From: Verticiella alkaliphila
GTDB lineage: Bacteria > Pseudomonadota > Gammaproteobacteria > Burkholderiales > Burkholderiaceae_B
DNA: 64,000 nucleotides
Assembly (NCBI RefSeq): GCF_018904615.1
Contig: NZ_JADCNH010000006.1
Span: 112,986-176,985, forward strand
Direction: 5' to 3'
The position numbers were made by a program, and so were the translations under genes. This document shows positions 1 through 9,146 of this stretch, one piece after another (the stretch's first letter is position 1; each line of letters opens with the position of its first letter). The notes under the pieces are model-generated. The model ran no database searches and was not told the origin of the DNA. It saw only the letters and a list, made by a program, of their open reading frames with translations.

Positions 1-238
1 AGCCAGAGGCGGACTCCGCCACGTCGTGATACCCGCGGCGCACCTGCGTGCCTACGTCATCGGCCCAATCGCGGACCTGTTCCACGCCGCGGCCCACGCG
101 ACCGTGCGAGGCGTCGGCTTCCTGGCGCACCTGGCGGCCCGAGGCACGCAGCATCTCTTCCACGCCTTCGAGGAGGTCATGAAAGCCTTCGGACACCTTG
201 CGGCGGCTGGCGTTGATATCTTTGCTATTGAAGTTCAT
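1..238 (-). CDS. DUF883/ElaB-YqjD-like protein, N-terminal part
   Basis: The minus-strand frame opens with ATG at 238 behind a strong AGGAG ribosome site and runs off the left edge after 79 codons. The visible part is hydrophilic and helical (starts MNFNSKDINASRRKVSEGFH) with charged heptad-like spacing, as in the DUF883 family. ElaB and YqjD of that family carry a C-terminal membrane anchor and have been linked to ribosome association in stationary phase. The anchor would lie outside the window, so the assignment rests on the N-terminal style and on the two small neighbours upstream, which form a tightly spaced same-strand group. Confidence 0.6.
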   Translation of the reverse strand, partial: MNFNSKDINASRRKVSEGFHDLLEGVEEMLRASGRQVRQEADASHGRVGRGVEQVRDWADDVGTQVRRGYHDVAESASG

Positions 239-275
239 CCGGGCATTCTCCTGACAAGTTCGTGAGTGGACGGGC

Positions 276-437
276 TCAGCGGCGCATCAGCCCCATGACC
301 AGCGTCACGACGAAGATCACGAGGAAGATGAAGAACAGAATCTTGGCGATGCTCGCTGCACCCGCGGCGATACCGCCGAACCCGAAGAACGCAGCAATCA
401 AAGCGATCACGAAGAACACGACGGCGTAATACAACAT
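276..437 (-). CDS. DUF1328 small membrane protein
   Basis: A 53-residue frame starts with ATG at 437, preceded by an AGGAG site. It is almost entirely two hydrophobic segments: one near residues 3-25 starting [20 protein letters not shown], then a Gly/Ala turn, then a second near 29-50 ending in MGLMRR. This pattern and length are typical of DUF1328 (YtjA-like) inner-membrane proteins of unknown function, often found among envelope or osmotic stress genes. It sits 37 bases upstream of the DUF883 gene and 49 bases after the small hydrophilic gene, so the three may be co-transcribed. Confidence 0.75.
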   Translation of the reverse strand: MLYYAVVFFVIALIAAFFGFGGIAAGAASIAKILFFIFLVIFVVTLVMGLMRR

Positions 438-486
438 GGTGGTACTCCTGAGGAAAGGTGCTTACAGTCCAGCAAACAGCGTGCCG

Positions 487-729
487 CTAGCCTCGTCCCG
501 TGCTCGGCGGTATGGCCTTCTCGCGTCGGCCTTGGCTACCCCGCAGATCGGTATCCTCCTGCCCGTTGTCGATGTCCGCCTTGGCCTGTCGCATGACATC
601 ACGCGGCTCGCTGGCCTGGCTGCCGGACGACTCGTCGTGCTCGTGCGGCAGCTTGGGGCGCTTTTCGCCGACATGATTCTGTTCGGCAGTCTCGCCGCGG
701 CGCTCGGAGGGGTCCTTAGGCTGTGTCAT
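487..729 (-). CDS. Small hydrophilic hypothetical protein
   Basis: The 80-residue product is strongly hydrophilic and probably disordered. It contains KRPKLPHEHDESSGSQ near residues 23-38 and DVMRQAKADI downstream, a pattern I recall from uncharacterised small proteins of Burkholderiales. No catalytic motif, signal peptide or membrane segment is visible. The ATG at 729 follows a clear GAGGAG site. It is the first gene of the three-gene minus-strand group with DUF1328 and DUF883 proteins and lies 76 bases from the divergent LysR gene. A stress-related role is only inferred from its neighbours. Confidence 0.65.
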   Translation of the reverse strand: MTQPKDPSERRGETAEQNHVGEKRPKLPHEHDESSGSQASEPRDVMRQAKADIDNGQEDTDLRGSQGRREKAIPPSTGRG

Positions 730-805
730 GGCGTATTCTCCTCATGGGATGGCTGAAGACGTGAGCCCTGCCCATGCAAGAAACGGACCCTGCAACCGGA
801 ATTCC

Positions 806-1846
806 ATGCCTGACTCTGCCGAGCACGACCTGCCGGGGCTTCGACCGACAAGCCTCAGGGATCTGAACGATCTCTACTATTTCGCCCGCGTCGTGGACGA
901 TGGCGGATTCAGCGCCGCTGCCCGCGCTCTGGAAGTGTCCAAGTCGCACCTGAGCCGGCGCGTGGCGGCGCTCGAGCAGCGTCTGGGCCTGCGCCTGCTT
1001 CAGCGCAGCACGCGCAAGCTCATCCCGACGGAGGCCGGTGAGCGTTATCTGGGGTATTGCCGGATTATCGCGGAGACGGCGCAGGAGGCGGACGAGGCGA
1101 TGCTGGACCTGCTTGCCGAGCCGACGGGGCCCGTCACGCTGAGCGCGCCGATCGGTCTGGCCCAGGCGGTGTTGCCCGTGGTATTACCCGGCTTTTTGCG
1201 GGCGTACCCGAAGGTGACACTGCGCGTGCACGCGACCGCCACGATCGTGGATCTGTTCCAGGACCGGGTGGACATCGCGTTGCGCGTACGCGAGAAAGTC
1301 GAAGAAGACGCCAACGTCATCGTGCGACGCTACGGCGTGAGCGAACTGAGCCTCGTCGCCAGCCGGGACTACATCGCACGCTGCGGCGCGCCCACCTCAC
1401 CTTCAGACTTGCGGGACCACACGACCGTGAGCTGGGATGCTGCGAGCACGGGCGCCGATACGTGGCGGCTGTACGACCCTTCCGGCCAGGCGCTGGATGT
1501 CGTGCATTACCCAAGACTCGTGTGCGCCGAGTTCCAGGCATTGCTGGAGAGCGTGCGCAGCGGCGAAGGCATAGGCCTTCTGCCCCATAAGCTGTGGCGA
1601 CGGGTGGATAACGGCTCAGGGAATCTGGTGCCACTACTGCCGGATTGGCGCGCACCGGAGGGCATCGTCTACGGCGCGTATGCCTCCCGGCGCGGGATGG
1701 TGCCCGCCGTGCGGGTGCTCATCGACTACCTCGCGGAGCACCTGACGGCCTTGTTGCAGTCTTCGGATCAGGAGATGCCGGATCCACCGCATGTCGCGCT
1801 GGGCGAGCGCCGGGTGCGACCGGTCGCCATCCCAATGTCGGACTGA
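806..1846 (+). CDS. LysR-family transcriptional regulator
   Basis: The product is about 346 residues from the chosen ATG at 806. An N-terminal winged helix-turn-helix (FSAAARALEVSKSHLSRRVA, then LEQRLGLRLLQRSTR) is followed by a LysR substrate-binding domain starting near PTGPVTLSAP. The overall pattern matches the large group of LysR proteins related to YafC and DsdC-like regulators. Upstream in-frame ATGs at 728 and 749 would run back towards or into the divergent small gene, so 806, just before the conserved region, is preferred although its ribosome site is weak. It may control the divergent small-gene cluster, but nothing in the sequence proves a target. Confidence 0.85.
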   Translation: MPDSAEHDLPGLRPTSLRDLNDLYYFARVVDDGGFSAAARALEVSKSHLSRRVAALEQRLGLRLLQRSTRKLIPTEAGERYLGYCRIIAETAQEADEAMLDLLAEPTGPVTLSAPIGLAQAVLPVVLPGFLRAYPKVTLRVHATATIVDLFQDRVDIALRVREKVEEDANVIVRRYGVSELSLVASRDYIARCGAPTSPSDLRDHTTVSWDAASTGADTWRLYDPSGQALDVVHYPRLVCAEFQALLESVRSGEGIGLLPHKLWRRVDNGSGNLVPLLPDWRAPEGIVYGAYASRRGMVPAVRVLIDYLAEHLTALLQSSDQEMPDPPHVALGERRVRPVAIPMSD

Positions 1847-1847
1847 T

Positions 1848-2186
1848 TTAGAAGGCGCCGGGGTAGTCGATCCCACTCGAGAGCATCGTGCCGTCTGCCA
1901 CGGCCTGGTTCAGCTCGGCACGCACCTCAGCGCGGGTCTTGGCGGGTGCAGCGCTCGCATGCTGATAGGCCTGCGGATAGTCGGGCATGTCGCCCAGCTC
2001 GGTGCCGGTCACCGGAGTGGCCTGCAACTCGGCAACCACCTCGGCACGCGTCTTGGCCGGGGCATTCGACTTCACCATCACATTGGCGGGGTAGTCGGGC
2101 ATTTCACCGATCGTGCTGGGTGCAGCGAACGCCTGGCCAGCCAGCATTGTTGCCGAAAGAAGCGAAATCGTAAGGACGTTTTTCAT
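1848..2186 (-). CDS. DUF4148 exported protein with internal duplication
   Basis: The 112-residue product begins MKNVLTISLLSATMLAGQAFA, a classical Sec signal peptide with an AFA cleavage site. The mature part contains two related units: MPDYP followed about 14 residues later by APAKTRAEV.AEL, each once. A third, partial IDYPGAF closes the protein. APAKTRAEV.AEL is the hallmark of DUF4148, small periplasmic proteins of unknown function abundant in Burkholderiales. The start at 2186 is chosen because the upstream in-frame extension lacks a signal peptide. The gene ends one base from the convergent LysR gene. Confidence 0.8.
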   Translation of the reverse strand: MKNVLTISLLSATMLAGQAFAAPSTIGEMPDYPANVMVKSNAPAKTRAEVVAELQATPVTGTELGDMPDYPQAYQHASAAPAKTRAEVRAELNQAVADGTMLSSGIDYPGAF

Positions 2187-2279
2187 GATGGAGCCTCGTT
2201 CTGAGTTGCGGCGTTGATTCGCCATGACCCAGATTCTCCGGGTTTACCCGAGGTCCGATAAGTCCCTAAACCCTCAACT

Positions 2280-2303
2280 CATTGTTGCAGCACAGCAACG
2301 ATG
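2280..2303 (-). terminator. Possible hairpin after tatD
   Basis: An inverted repeat of nine base pairs, with one G-T pair, lies at 2280-2288 and 2295-2303 just downstream of tatD. There is no long T run after it on the minus strand, so it is at best a weak intrinsic terminator of the tatD operon. The remaining bases up to 2187 must hold the promoter of the DUF4148 gene. Confidence 0.3.
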
Positions 2304-2339
2304 CGGGCACGAATGCAGAGCGTTGGGCCGTGCGCCGCC

Positions 2340-3119
2340 TCACACAGAAGGCGCAGTCCTGGCGAACAGACGATGGAAGTTCGCCGTCGTGGCATCGCCG
2401 ATAGCCTGTGCGGTACAGCCGCGCAGCGTGGCAATGTGCTCGGCCACGTGGCGCACGAAGCCAGGCTCGTTCGTCTTGCCGCGATACGGCACTGGCGCCA
2501 GGTACGGCGAATCGGTTTCGATCAGCAGGCGATCCAGCGGCAGGTTCACCGCCAGGGCATGAAGATCGCGCGCGCTCTTGAACGTCACGATGCCCGAGAG
2601 CGAGATCATGAAGTTCATGGCGATCGCGGCGTCGGCCACGGCCTGGGATTCCGTGAAGCAATGCATGACGCCGCCCACCTCGGCCGCGCCCTCCTCTGCC
2701 ATGATGCGCAGGGTGTCTTCGGAGGCGGCGCGCGTGTGAATGATGAGGGGCAAGCCCGTTTCCCGCGCCGCGCGGATGTGCACCCGGAAGCGCTCGCGCT
2801 GCCACTCCAGATTGCCTTCGAGCCGATAATAATCCAGCCCGGTTTCACCGATCGCCACGACGCGCGGATGACTGCGTGCCTTGGCCACGAGATCCGCCAC
2901 GGTGGGCTCGGCCACGTCCTCGTAATCCGGGTGCACGCCCACGGAGGCCCACAGCCTGGGCTGGGCGTCGACCAGGGACATGAGCCCCGGCCAGTCATCC
3001 AGATTGACGCTCACGCACAAGGCCTGCTGCACGTCGTTCTCCTGCATGCGCGCGAGGATCTCGGGCAGGCGTTCACGCAACTGGGGAAAGTCGAGGTGGC
3101 AATGCGAATCGATGTACAT
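2340..3119 (-). CDS. tatD: TatD-family metal-dependent DNase
   Basis: The 259-residue protein has the amidohydrolase-fold metal ligands of the TatD/YcfH family: the HxH pair in DSHCHLD near residue 6, Glu in AIGETGLDYY near 94, His in IIHTRA near 128, His in VMHCF near 153 and Asp in IETDSPYLAP near 205. Family members are metal-dependent 3'-5' nucleases that act in the cytoplasm. It is the last gene of the mltG-tmk-holB run, here separated from holB by a two-component system and from the kinase by 53 bases. Confidence 0.93.
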   Translation of the reverse strand: MYIDSHCHLDFPQLRERLPEILARMQENDVQQALCVSVNLDDWPGLMSLVDAQPRLWASVGVHPDYEDVAEPTVADLVAKARSHPRVVAIGETGLDYYRLEGNLEWQRERFRVHIRAARETGLPLIIHTRAASEDTLRIMAEEGAAEVGGVMHCFTESQAVADAAIAMNFMISLSGIVTFKSARDLHALAVNLPLDRLLIETDSPYLAPVPYRGKTNEPGFVRHVAEHIATLRGCTAQAIGDATTANFHRLFARTAPSV

Positions 3120-3172
3120 GGAGAGGCAGGCAGACGCGGTGCGCCGATGCGGGCAAACCCGTATTGTAGGCG

Positions 3173-4663
3173 TCAGGCGAGGCGCAGTCGCACGACGACA
3201 CCCAGGCCATGGCCACCCTCGGCATTCTCATCGCCGTCGCGAAGCTCGATCGTGCCGTTGCACCGCGTCACGAAAGTGCGGGCGATCGCCAGGCCCAGGC
3301 CCGCACCATCCGCCTGCGACGTGCCGATCCGACGGAAGCGTTCGAAGGCCTTCTCGCGCAGCGGCGCAGGAATGCCGGGGCCGGTGTCACGCACCGTGAT
3401 CTCGGCCATCCCATCGCGCGCCCGCGCCGACACCGTGATACTGCCGCCTTCCGGCGTGTACTGGATTGCGTTGTGCAGGATGTTCGACACCGCTTCGACG
3501 ATGGCCGATTCCATGGCGTGCACGCGCAGCGGCCCGCCCTCACCCGATTCGTCCCAGCCCAGATCCTGGTGCTTGGCCCAGGCGAGCGGCAAGTGCTGCA
3601 CGGTGAGTTCGTGGGCCAGCCGGCGAGCGTCGAAGACGCTGCTGGGCGACATCGCAGGCGCTTGCCGGGCGTGTGCCAGCGCCAGCAATTGCGACGTGAG
3701 CCGCCCGCTGCGCTCGAGTTGCGCGAGGATGGCATCCAGGCTCTGCCGCGTGCGCGGCGTACCGGGCTCGCGCAAGGCGTACTCCACCTGAGTGCGCATG
3801 ATGGCCAGCGGCGTGCGCAACTGGTGGGAGGCATCGGCGAGGAACTGCGCCTGGGCATCGAGCAGCGTGCGCAGCCGCTGCACGTGGTGATTGATGGCGC
3901 GCACGAGCGGTGCGATCTCCTCCGGGATGCTGGACGTGTCCAGCGGCGTGAGATCGCCTGGCACGCGGCTGCGCACTTCGTCGCTCAACCGGCTCAAGGG
4001 ACGCAGCCCGAGATACACGCCAAAGAGCAGCATGCCGATGAGCACCGCGATGGTGATCACATTGCGGCGCAGCGTGTCGGCCCAGGCCTGGCGCTGCAGT
4101 GCGCTGCGCGCAGCGGTCGATTCGGCCACCTGCACGAGCAGCTGCGGGCCCCAGACGTCGGCCCGCGAGAGCGGACGCGACAGGGCCACGACCCGCACCG
4201 GGTCCGAGCGATAGGCCGTGTTGTAGAAGATCGGCTCCACCCCGCTTGGCCAGCCATTGGGCAGCGGCAGATCGCGCATGCCGGCGACGGTGGTGAGTGT
4301 TGCCGACTCAAGCTCAGCCACGTTGGGCTGGAGCCAGACGGGACGTCGTTCGTGCGGCGCCTTCAGGCGCGGCAGGTCCACCAGGGTGACGCGATAGTAG
4401 ACGCGCTGGCCGGGCGCGGATTCGAGCATGGCCAGTGCCAGCTGCGGCACGTCGAGGTGGACGCCGCCCTCGGGTGCGGGCGTCGCGCTGTTGCTCAAGG
4501 CCAGGGCCGGGCCGAGCAATGCCCGATCATAGGCATCGTCGGTGGTCCGGTGCAGCATCTGGTAGTCGCTCCAGATGTCGAACATGAGGAGCGCCACCAC
4601 GCTCGGCACCAGCAGGGCGAGCAAGGTCGTCTTCAGGCGCGGCCTGCGACTAGGCCACGTCAT
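3173..4663 (-). CDS. TctE-like sensor histidine kinase
   Basis: The 496-residue membrane kinase has transmembrane segments near residues 11-30 and 202-220 flanking a periplasmic domain of the 2CSK_N type (TctE/QseC group). The phosphoacceptor is His280 in DASHQLRTPLA, the N box is Asn398 in NILHNAIQYTP, and the G boxes are DTGPGIP near 426-432 and GAGLGLAI near 453-460. Its start overlaps the end of the response regulator by 14 bases, so the two are translationally coupled. TctDE systems often sense tricarboxylates or control their uptake, but no tct transport genes are nearby and the signal is unknown. Confidence 0.92.
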   Translation of the reverse strand: MTWPSRRPRLKTTLLALLVPSVVALLMFDIWSDYQMLHRTTDDAYDRALLGPALALSNSATPAPEGGVHLDVPQLALAMLESAPGQRVYYRVTLVDLPRLKAPHERRPVWLQPNVAELESATLTTVAGMRDLPLPNGWPSGVEPIFYNTAYRSDPVRVVALSRPLSRADVWGPQLLVQVAESTAARSALQRQAWADTLRRNVITIAVLIGMLLFGVYLGLRPLSRLSDEVRSRVPGDLTPLDTSSIPEEIAPLVRAINHHVQRLRTLLDAQAQFLADASHQLRTPLAIMRTQVEYALREPGTPRTRQSLDAILAQLERSGRLTSQLLALAHARQAPAMSPSSVFDARRLAHELTVQHLPLAWAKHQDLGWDESGEGGPLRVHAMESAIVEAVSNILHNAIQYTPEGGSITVSARARDGMAEITVRDTGPGIPAPLREKAFERFRRIGTSQADGAGLGLAIARTFVTRCNGTIELRDGDENAEGGHGLGVVVRLRLA

Positions 4664-5375
4664 CCGCGCCAGCCTCCAGCATGTAGCCCAATCCGCGCAC
4701 CGTCACGATCCGCACGGCTTCGCCGAGCTTCTTGCGCAGGCGATGCACCACGACCTCGATGGCCTCCGGGCCCGTGTCGTCGGCGTTCTCGAACACCTGC
4801 GAGAAGAGATCCTGACGCGAGACCGGCCGGCCGCTGTGCTGCAGAAGAATCATGAGCGCGGCGTACTCGCGACGCGTGACTGCCAGCGCCCGATCATCGA
4901 GCAGGAATACCTTGGCTTGATCATCGAACATGAGCGAGCCGCAGCGCAGGCGCGGATAGGAGCCGCCGTGGCTGCGCCGCATCAGGGCCGACAGGCGCGC
5001 CTCCAGTTCGGCGAGCGCGAAGGGCTTGACCAGGAAGTCGTCTGCACCCAGCCGCAGACCGCGGACGCGATCGCTCAGGCTGCCTTGCGCCGTCAGGATG
5101 AGAATGGGCGTGCGATCGTTGCGCTGACGGATGTCGCCCAGAAGGCTCATGCCATCGCCATCCGGCAAACGCAGATCCAGCAAGATGGCCGCGAAGGTAC
5201 CACCCAGGAGCGCCTGGCTCGCGGCGGCAGCGCTGCTCGCGTGTTCGATCACGAACCCGCTCTCGGTCAAGGCACGGATGAGCCACGCGGCAAGCTCGTG
5301 CTCGTCTTCCACGAGCAGCACTCGCATGGCGGCATCTGCCGTGTCGCGCTCATCGGTCGTGCGTTGTGCGCTCAT
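4650..5375 (-). CDS. OmpR/TctD-family response regulator
   Basis: The 241-residue product has a receiver domain with the acidic pocket VEDE near residues 22-25, the phosphoacceptor Asp67 in LLDLRLPDGDG and Lys117 in FLVKPF. A C-terminal OmpR-type winged helix contains TRREYAALMILL and ends in VRGLGYML. The start at 5375 is chosen because its ATG forms a four-base ATGA overlap with the holB stop; a second ATG at 5327 starts directly at the receiver domain. It partners the histidine kinase downstream. The placement inside the holB operon is discussed as a finding. Confidence 0.92.
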   Translation of the reverse strand: MSAQRTTDERDTADAAMRVLLVEDEHELAAWLIRALTESGFVIEHASSAAAASQALLGGTFAAILLDLRLPDGDGMSLLGDIRQRNDRTPILILTAQGSLSDRVRGLRLGADDFLVKPFALAELEARLSALMRRSHGGSYPRLRCGSLMFDDQAKVFLLDDRALAVTRREYAALMILLQHSGRPVSRQDLFSQVFENADDTGPEAIEVVVHRLRKKLGEAVRIVTVRGLGYMLEAGADDVA

Positions 5376-6424
5376 GCCGCCGCCAACCCGGACACGCGCA
5401 GCAACACCGCATGGGTGAAGAGGCCGGGATTGAGGGGGTGGCGCGACACCCGTTGCTGGGAGGTCAGCCATCGGGCCGTCTGCGTGACCTGCACACGTGA
5501 GACGCGTGAGGCCGCTTCCGCCAGGAGGTTTGCCAGACCCGGGTAGTAGCGCGCGGGCGCGCCGGCCTGCACGCAGGCGAGATCGGTGAGCACGCGCTGG
5601 AAGGCGTCGAGCCATTGCTCCGCCGGTTGCTTCTCCAGATCGGTCACGAGTTCCGGCACCACAGCCCCTGCCCTGCCCGCGGCCAGCGCCTGCAACCAGC
5701 GCCGCAGCCAGCCGGGGCAGGCTTCGCTGCCGGATTCGGCCAGACGCGCGGCAGCCAGTGGCGCGCCGCCCGCCGCGGCGAGATACGCCGCGGCATCCTT
5801 CACGCCCTCGGCGCGCAGCCACTGCAGCGCGGCGTCCGGCGCGGGGGGCGCGAGCGGCAGCCGTCGACACCGTGACACGAGCGTGGGCAACAGCCGATCG
5901 GGGGCATCCGCGACGATCAGAAATACCGTATGCGCAGGCGGCTCCTCCAGGATCTTGAGCAGCGCGTTGGCTGACACGGCGTTCAACGCCTCGGCCGGAT
6001 AGAGGAGCACGATGCGATCGCCGCCGCGATGGGTGGCGGTATTGAGCCAGGTCTCGAGCGCGCGCACCTGTTCGATGCGGATGTCGCGCGACAGCGTCTT
6101 GCTGCGCGGCGCCGCATCCTCGGCGGCAACGAAGGGGCCTTCCGTCGCGGCGATGGCCTCCGGGCGAAGCGCCCGGAAATCCGGATGATTGCCGTGGCGC
6201 AGCCACAGGCAGGCGTCGCACGCACCACACGCGAGATGCCCCTGCGGGTTCTCGCACAGCATGCTGCTCGCGCACGCGCGCGCAAACTGCAGCTTGCCGA
6301 TGCCGGTCGCCCCGTGGATCAGCCAGGCGTGGGCAAATCGTTCGCGCGACGAGAGCCAGGTGCGGGCGATCTCCACATGCCAGGGCAGAATACCCGTGTC
6401 CATGACGGGGGCGTCATCCTGCAT
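5372..6424 (-). CDS. holB: DNA polymerase III subunit delta prime
   Basis: The clamp-loader subunit of about 350 residues has a Walker-A-like [12 protein letters not shown], a four-cysteine zinc site ([16 protein letters not shown]) and the [19 protein letters not shown] region with the sensor-1 stretch and SRCRRL expected of HolB/DnaX relatives. The ATG at 6424 ([15 protein letters not shown]) overlaps the end of tmk by 11 bases; 6403 is a possible alternative. It works with DnaX and HolA to load the sliding clamp. Its stop overlaps the response-regulator start. Confidence 0.93.
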   Translation of the reverse strand: MQDDAPVMDTGILPWHVEIARTWLSSRERFAHAWLIHGATGIGKLQFARACASSMLCENPQGHLACGACDACLWLRHGNHPDFRALRPEAIAATEGPFVAAEDAAPRSKTLSRDIRIEQVRALETWLNTATHRGGDRIVLLYPAEALNAVSANALLKILEEPPAHTVFLIVADAPDRLLPTLVSRCRRLPLAPPAPDAALQWLRAEGVKDAAAYLAAAGGAPLAAARLAESGSEACPGWLRRWLQALAAGRAGAVVPELVTDLEKQPAEQWLDAFQRVLTDLACVQAGAPARYYPGLANLLAEAASRVSRVQVTQTARWLTSQQRVSRHPLNPGLFTHAVLLRVSGLAAA

Positions 6425-7064
6425 GACGCATCCTGTCGATGTCGGCATCCAGCAGCCGGCGAATGGCGTCAATGGATAGCTCGCCGTCGATCACCAGGAA
6501 CCGTGCCGGATCGGCCGCGACACGCGCGTGATAGCTCGCGCGCGTGCGCTCGAAGAAGGCGTCGCTCTCGCGCTCGAAGCGATCTGGCGTACGCGCACGA
6601 CCCAGACGCTCCCTTGCCACCTCGAGCGGCACGTCGAAGAGCCAGGTCCGGTCCGGTTGCAAGCCCGCATGCACCCACTGCTCGAGCGGAGCGATGCGCG
6701 ACGCCCCAAGCTCCCGACCGCCGCCCTGGTAGGCATAGGTGGCGTCCGTGAAGCGATCGCACACCACCCACTGGCCGGCCGCGAGTGCCGGCTCGATGAC
6801 CGTGCGCAGATGCTCGCATCGGGCAGCGAACATCAAGAGCGTTTCGGTCTCCAGCCCCATCGCCTCGTGCAGCACAAGCTCACGCAGCCGCTCGCCCAGC
6901 GGCGTGCCCCCAGGCTCTCGGGTGGTCACGACCTCCAGGCCAGCAGCGCGCAGGCGCTCGCTCACCCAGTCCACATGCGTGCTCTTGCCGGCGCCGTCCA
7001 CGCCCTCGAGCGTGAGCAGCCGACCGCGACGTCGCGCGGCTTGCCCTTCGTGCACTGGGTTCAT
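6414..7064 (-). CDS. tmk: Thymidylate kinase
   Basis: The 216-residue kinase converts dTMP to dTDP with ATP. It shows the P-loop [11 protein letters not shown] near residues 18-28, the DR(F/Y) nucleoside motif in [17 protein letters not shown] and the LID region [14 protein letters not shown]. Its start forms a four-base overlap with the mltG stop, and its end overlaps holB. This mltG-tmk-holB order is common in proteobacteria. Confidence 0.96.
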   Translation of the reverse strand: MNPVHEGQAARRRGRLLTLEGVDGAGKSTHVDWVSERLRAAGLEVVTTREPGGTPLGERLRELVLHEAMGLETETLLMFAARCEHLRTVIEPALAAGQWVVCDRFTDATYAYQGGGRELGASRIAPLEQWVHAGLQPDRTWLFDVPLEVARERLGRARTPDRFERESDAFFERTRASYHARVAADPARFLVIDGELSIDAIRRLLDADIDRMRHAG

Positions 7065-8065
7065 CGCTGACCCCCGCCGCGGATGTAGCGGTAGACGTAG
7101 CGATTGTGCGTGGCCAGGTCAGGCGAGAAGGCACTGGTGCCGTCTCCCCGGGAGACGAAATAGAAATACTTGTGCACTTCAGGATGGGCCGCTGCCTGCA
7201 GCGAGGCACGCCCGGGGTTCGCGATGGGCGTAGGCGGCAGGCCGGGACGCGTATAGGTGTTCCAGCGCGAATCGATCTGCAGGTGCTTGCGCGTGAGCGT
7301 ACCGGTGTAGCTCTCGCCCATACCGTAGATCACGGTGGGGTCCGTCTGCAGCGGCATGTTGATGCGCAGGCGGTTCGCGAAGACACCCGCCACCTTCGCG
7401 CGGTCTGGCGAGTGTCCGGTCTCCTTCTCGACGATGGAGGCCATGATGAGCATCTCGTAGGGCGTCTTCCACGGCACCTCGGGATCGCGCTCGGCCCAGG
7501 CGCTCGCGAGCTGCTCGCGCTGCGCCTGCCAGGCACGGCGCAGGATGTCGAAATCCGACGAGCCTTTGGCAAAGCTGTAGGTATCGGGATAGAAGAGCCC
7601 TTCGGGATGGGTCTCGGTCTCGCCCAGGCGCTCGAGCAACGCGGCGTCATCCACGTCGGTCAACGTCTGCGCCACATCGGGGTGGCGCGCCAGGGCGTCG
7701 CGGACCTGACGGTACGTCCAACCCTCGATGAACGTGATGCGTGCGTGGGTCACGTCGCCCGCAGCCATGCGCTGCAGCACGTCCCAGAGGCTGTCACCCT
7801 GACGCACCTCATAGCCGCCAGCCTTGACCTGGGTATCCAGGCCGGACCCGCGTGACAGCGCCACGAAGAGATCTGGCTGCACGTCGATGCCCGCTTCGTT
7901 CAACGTGCGGGCCACCGTGCGCATGCCACTGCCGGGCGCAATGCTGAAATCGACGCGCTCGGCCGGCAGGGGCAAGGGGCGCACGACCCAATAGGTTAGG
8001 CCTGCGGCGGTCAAAACCGCAGCAAATGCAAGCAACAGCAACAATCTGAGCAGAAAACGGAGCAT
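7061..8065 (-). CDS. mltG: Endolytic murein transglycosylase MltG
   Basis: The 334-residue product begins with an N-terminal membrane anchor ([20 protein letters not shown]) and a LysM-like region ending in [14 protein letters not shown]. It continues into the YceG catalytic domain with the catalytic Glu in [11 protein letters not shown] and the conserved [10 protein letters not shown] and NTY.R.GLPPTPI motifs. MltG cleaves nascent peptidoglycan strands at the inner membrane and limits glycan length. The start at 8065 places the anchor at the N-terminus; a longer frame exists but has no comparable signal. Confidence 0.93.
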   Translation of the reverse strand: MLRFLLRLLLLLAFAAVLTAAGLTYWVVRPLPLPAERVDFSIAPGSGMRTVARTLNEAGIDVQPDLFVALSRGSGLDTQVKAGGYEVRQGDSLWDVLQRMAAGDVTHARITFIEGWTYRQVRDALARHPDVAQTLTDVDDAALLERLGETETHPEGLFYPDTYSFAKGSSDFDILRRAWQAQREQLASAWAERDPEVPWKTPYEMLIMASIVEKETGHSPDRAKVAGVFANRLRINMPLQTDPTVIYGMGESYTGTLTRKHLQIDSRWNTYTRPGLPPTPIANPGRASLQAAAHPEVHKYFYFVSRGDGTSAFSPDLATHNRYVYRYIRGGGQR

Positions 8066-8135
8066 AACGGGGTGCAGGGTCGACAGCCCCGGTATCATAC
8101 CTGCTGTGCTCCCCCTCCCTGCTGAATTCCCTCGC

Positions 8136-9092
8136 ATGAACGCCTCCTTTCTGCCGTCGCTGCCCGCCGGTGTCCAGGCCGCTGCCCTCACCGACCTTTC
8201 CTTCGTCACTGCCAATGGCGTGGATGCCGTGCCCTTTCTGCACGGGCAGCTCACGCAGGACGTCCAGGGCCTCGCGCCGGATGCCGCTCGACCGGCGGCG
8301 TATTGCACAGCCAAGGGGCGCATCCTTGGCAGCCTGCTCGTGTGGCGAGACAGTGGCGACGGCGTCCAGGCGCTGCTGCCGGCCAGCACGGCGGCCGGTG
8401 TGGTGAAGCGGCTGCGCATGTTCGTCTTGCGCGCCAAGGTGGTACTGGCCGACGCTGCGGCAGGCATCGCGGGCGTGTGGGCCGACGCGCCTGACGCGGT
8501 GGCAGCTCTCGCCGCCCAGGTCCCCGGTCTGCCCACGTCCGCCTGGCAGCGCCTCACTACCCCCGAAGGCACGACATGGATCGCAGCGCCGTGCGCGGAC
8601 ACCGGCCCCGCAGGCCGGTGGTGGGTGATCGCCCCGGGCGCGGCGGTCGAGCCCACGCCGCAGGCCCTCGCGAGCTGGCATGCTCAGGACATCGCTGCCG
8701 GCCTGCCGTGGGTCGAAGCGGCCGCTCAGGAACTCTTCACCCCGCAGATGGTCAATCTCGACCTGCTGGGCGGTGTGAGTTTCACCAAGGGTTGCTATCC
8801 CGGGCAGGAGATCGTTGCGCGAAGCCACTACCTGGGCAAGCAGAAGCGCCGCATGCTGCACGGACACGTGGATGCGATCGGCGCCGTTGCGGGCCAGGAC
8901 GTCTTCGATGCGGTCCGTGGGGGCGAGCCGATCGGGCGCGTCGTGTCGGCCGCCGTGCTCGGCACCGCGGCGAGCCTGCTCTTCGAGGCACCGGCCGAGG
9001 CCGCCACGCAGGCGGATCTGCGGCTTGGCGCCCTCGATGGCCCTGCGATCCGTCTTGCCGACCTACCCTACCCGCTCGGCACGCCCGCCTGA
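8136..9092 (+). CDS. ygfZ: YgfZ/GcvT-like folate-binding protein
   Basis: The 318-residue product has the GcvT-like fold and the YgfZ signature KGCYPGQEIVARSHYLG near residues 218-234, whose cysteine is essential in the E. coli protein. YgfZ/Iba57 proteins bind tetrahydrofolate and help maintain certain iron-sulfur enzymes. The ATG at 8136 is preferred over 8106 because it is close to the conserved start. The gene is divergent from mltG, with about 70 bases for both promoters. Confidence 0.92.
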   Translation: MNASFLPSLPAGVQAAALTDLSFVTANGVDAVPFLHGQLTQDVQGLAPDAARPAAYCTAKGRILGSLLVWRDSGDGVQALLPASTAAGVVKRLRMFVLRAKVVLADAAAGIAGVWADAPDAVAALAAQVPGLPTSAWQRLTTPEGTTWIAAPCADTGPAGRWWVIAPGAAVEPTPQALASWHAQDIAAGLPWVEAAAQELFTPQMVNLDLLGGVSFTKGCYPGQEIVARSHYLGKQKRRMLHGHVDAIGAVAGQDVFDAVRGGEPIGRVVSAAVLGTAASLLFEAPAEAATQADLRLGALDGPAIRLADLPYPLGTPA

Positions 9093-9146
9093 CATGCGGT
9101 CTGCTGACCTGCCCGACCCCCTTCCCGCCCTGGGCGAGATGGTGCC

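Noticed and set aside
3209..4855. Plus-strand open frame of about 550 codons
   Set aside because: It is antisense to the histidine kinase, whose H, N and G boxes are all present.
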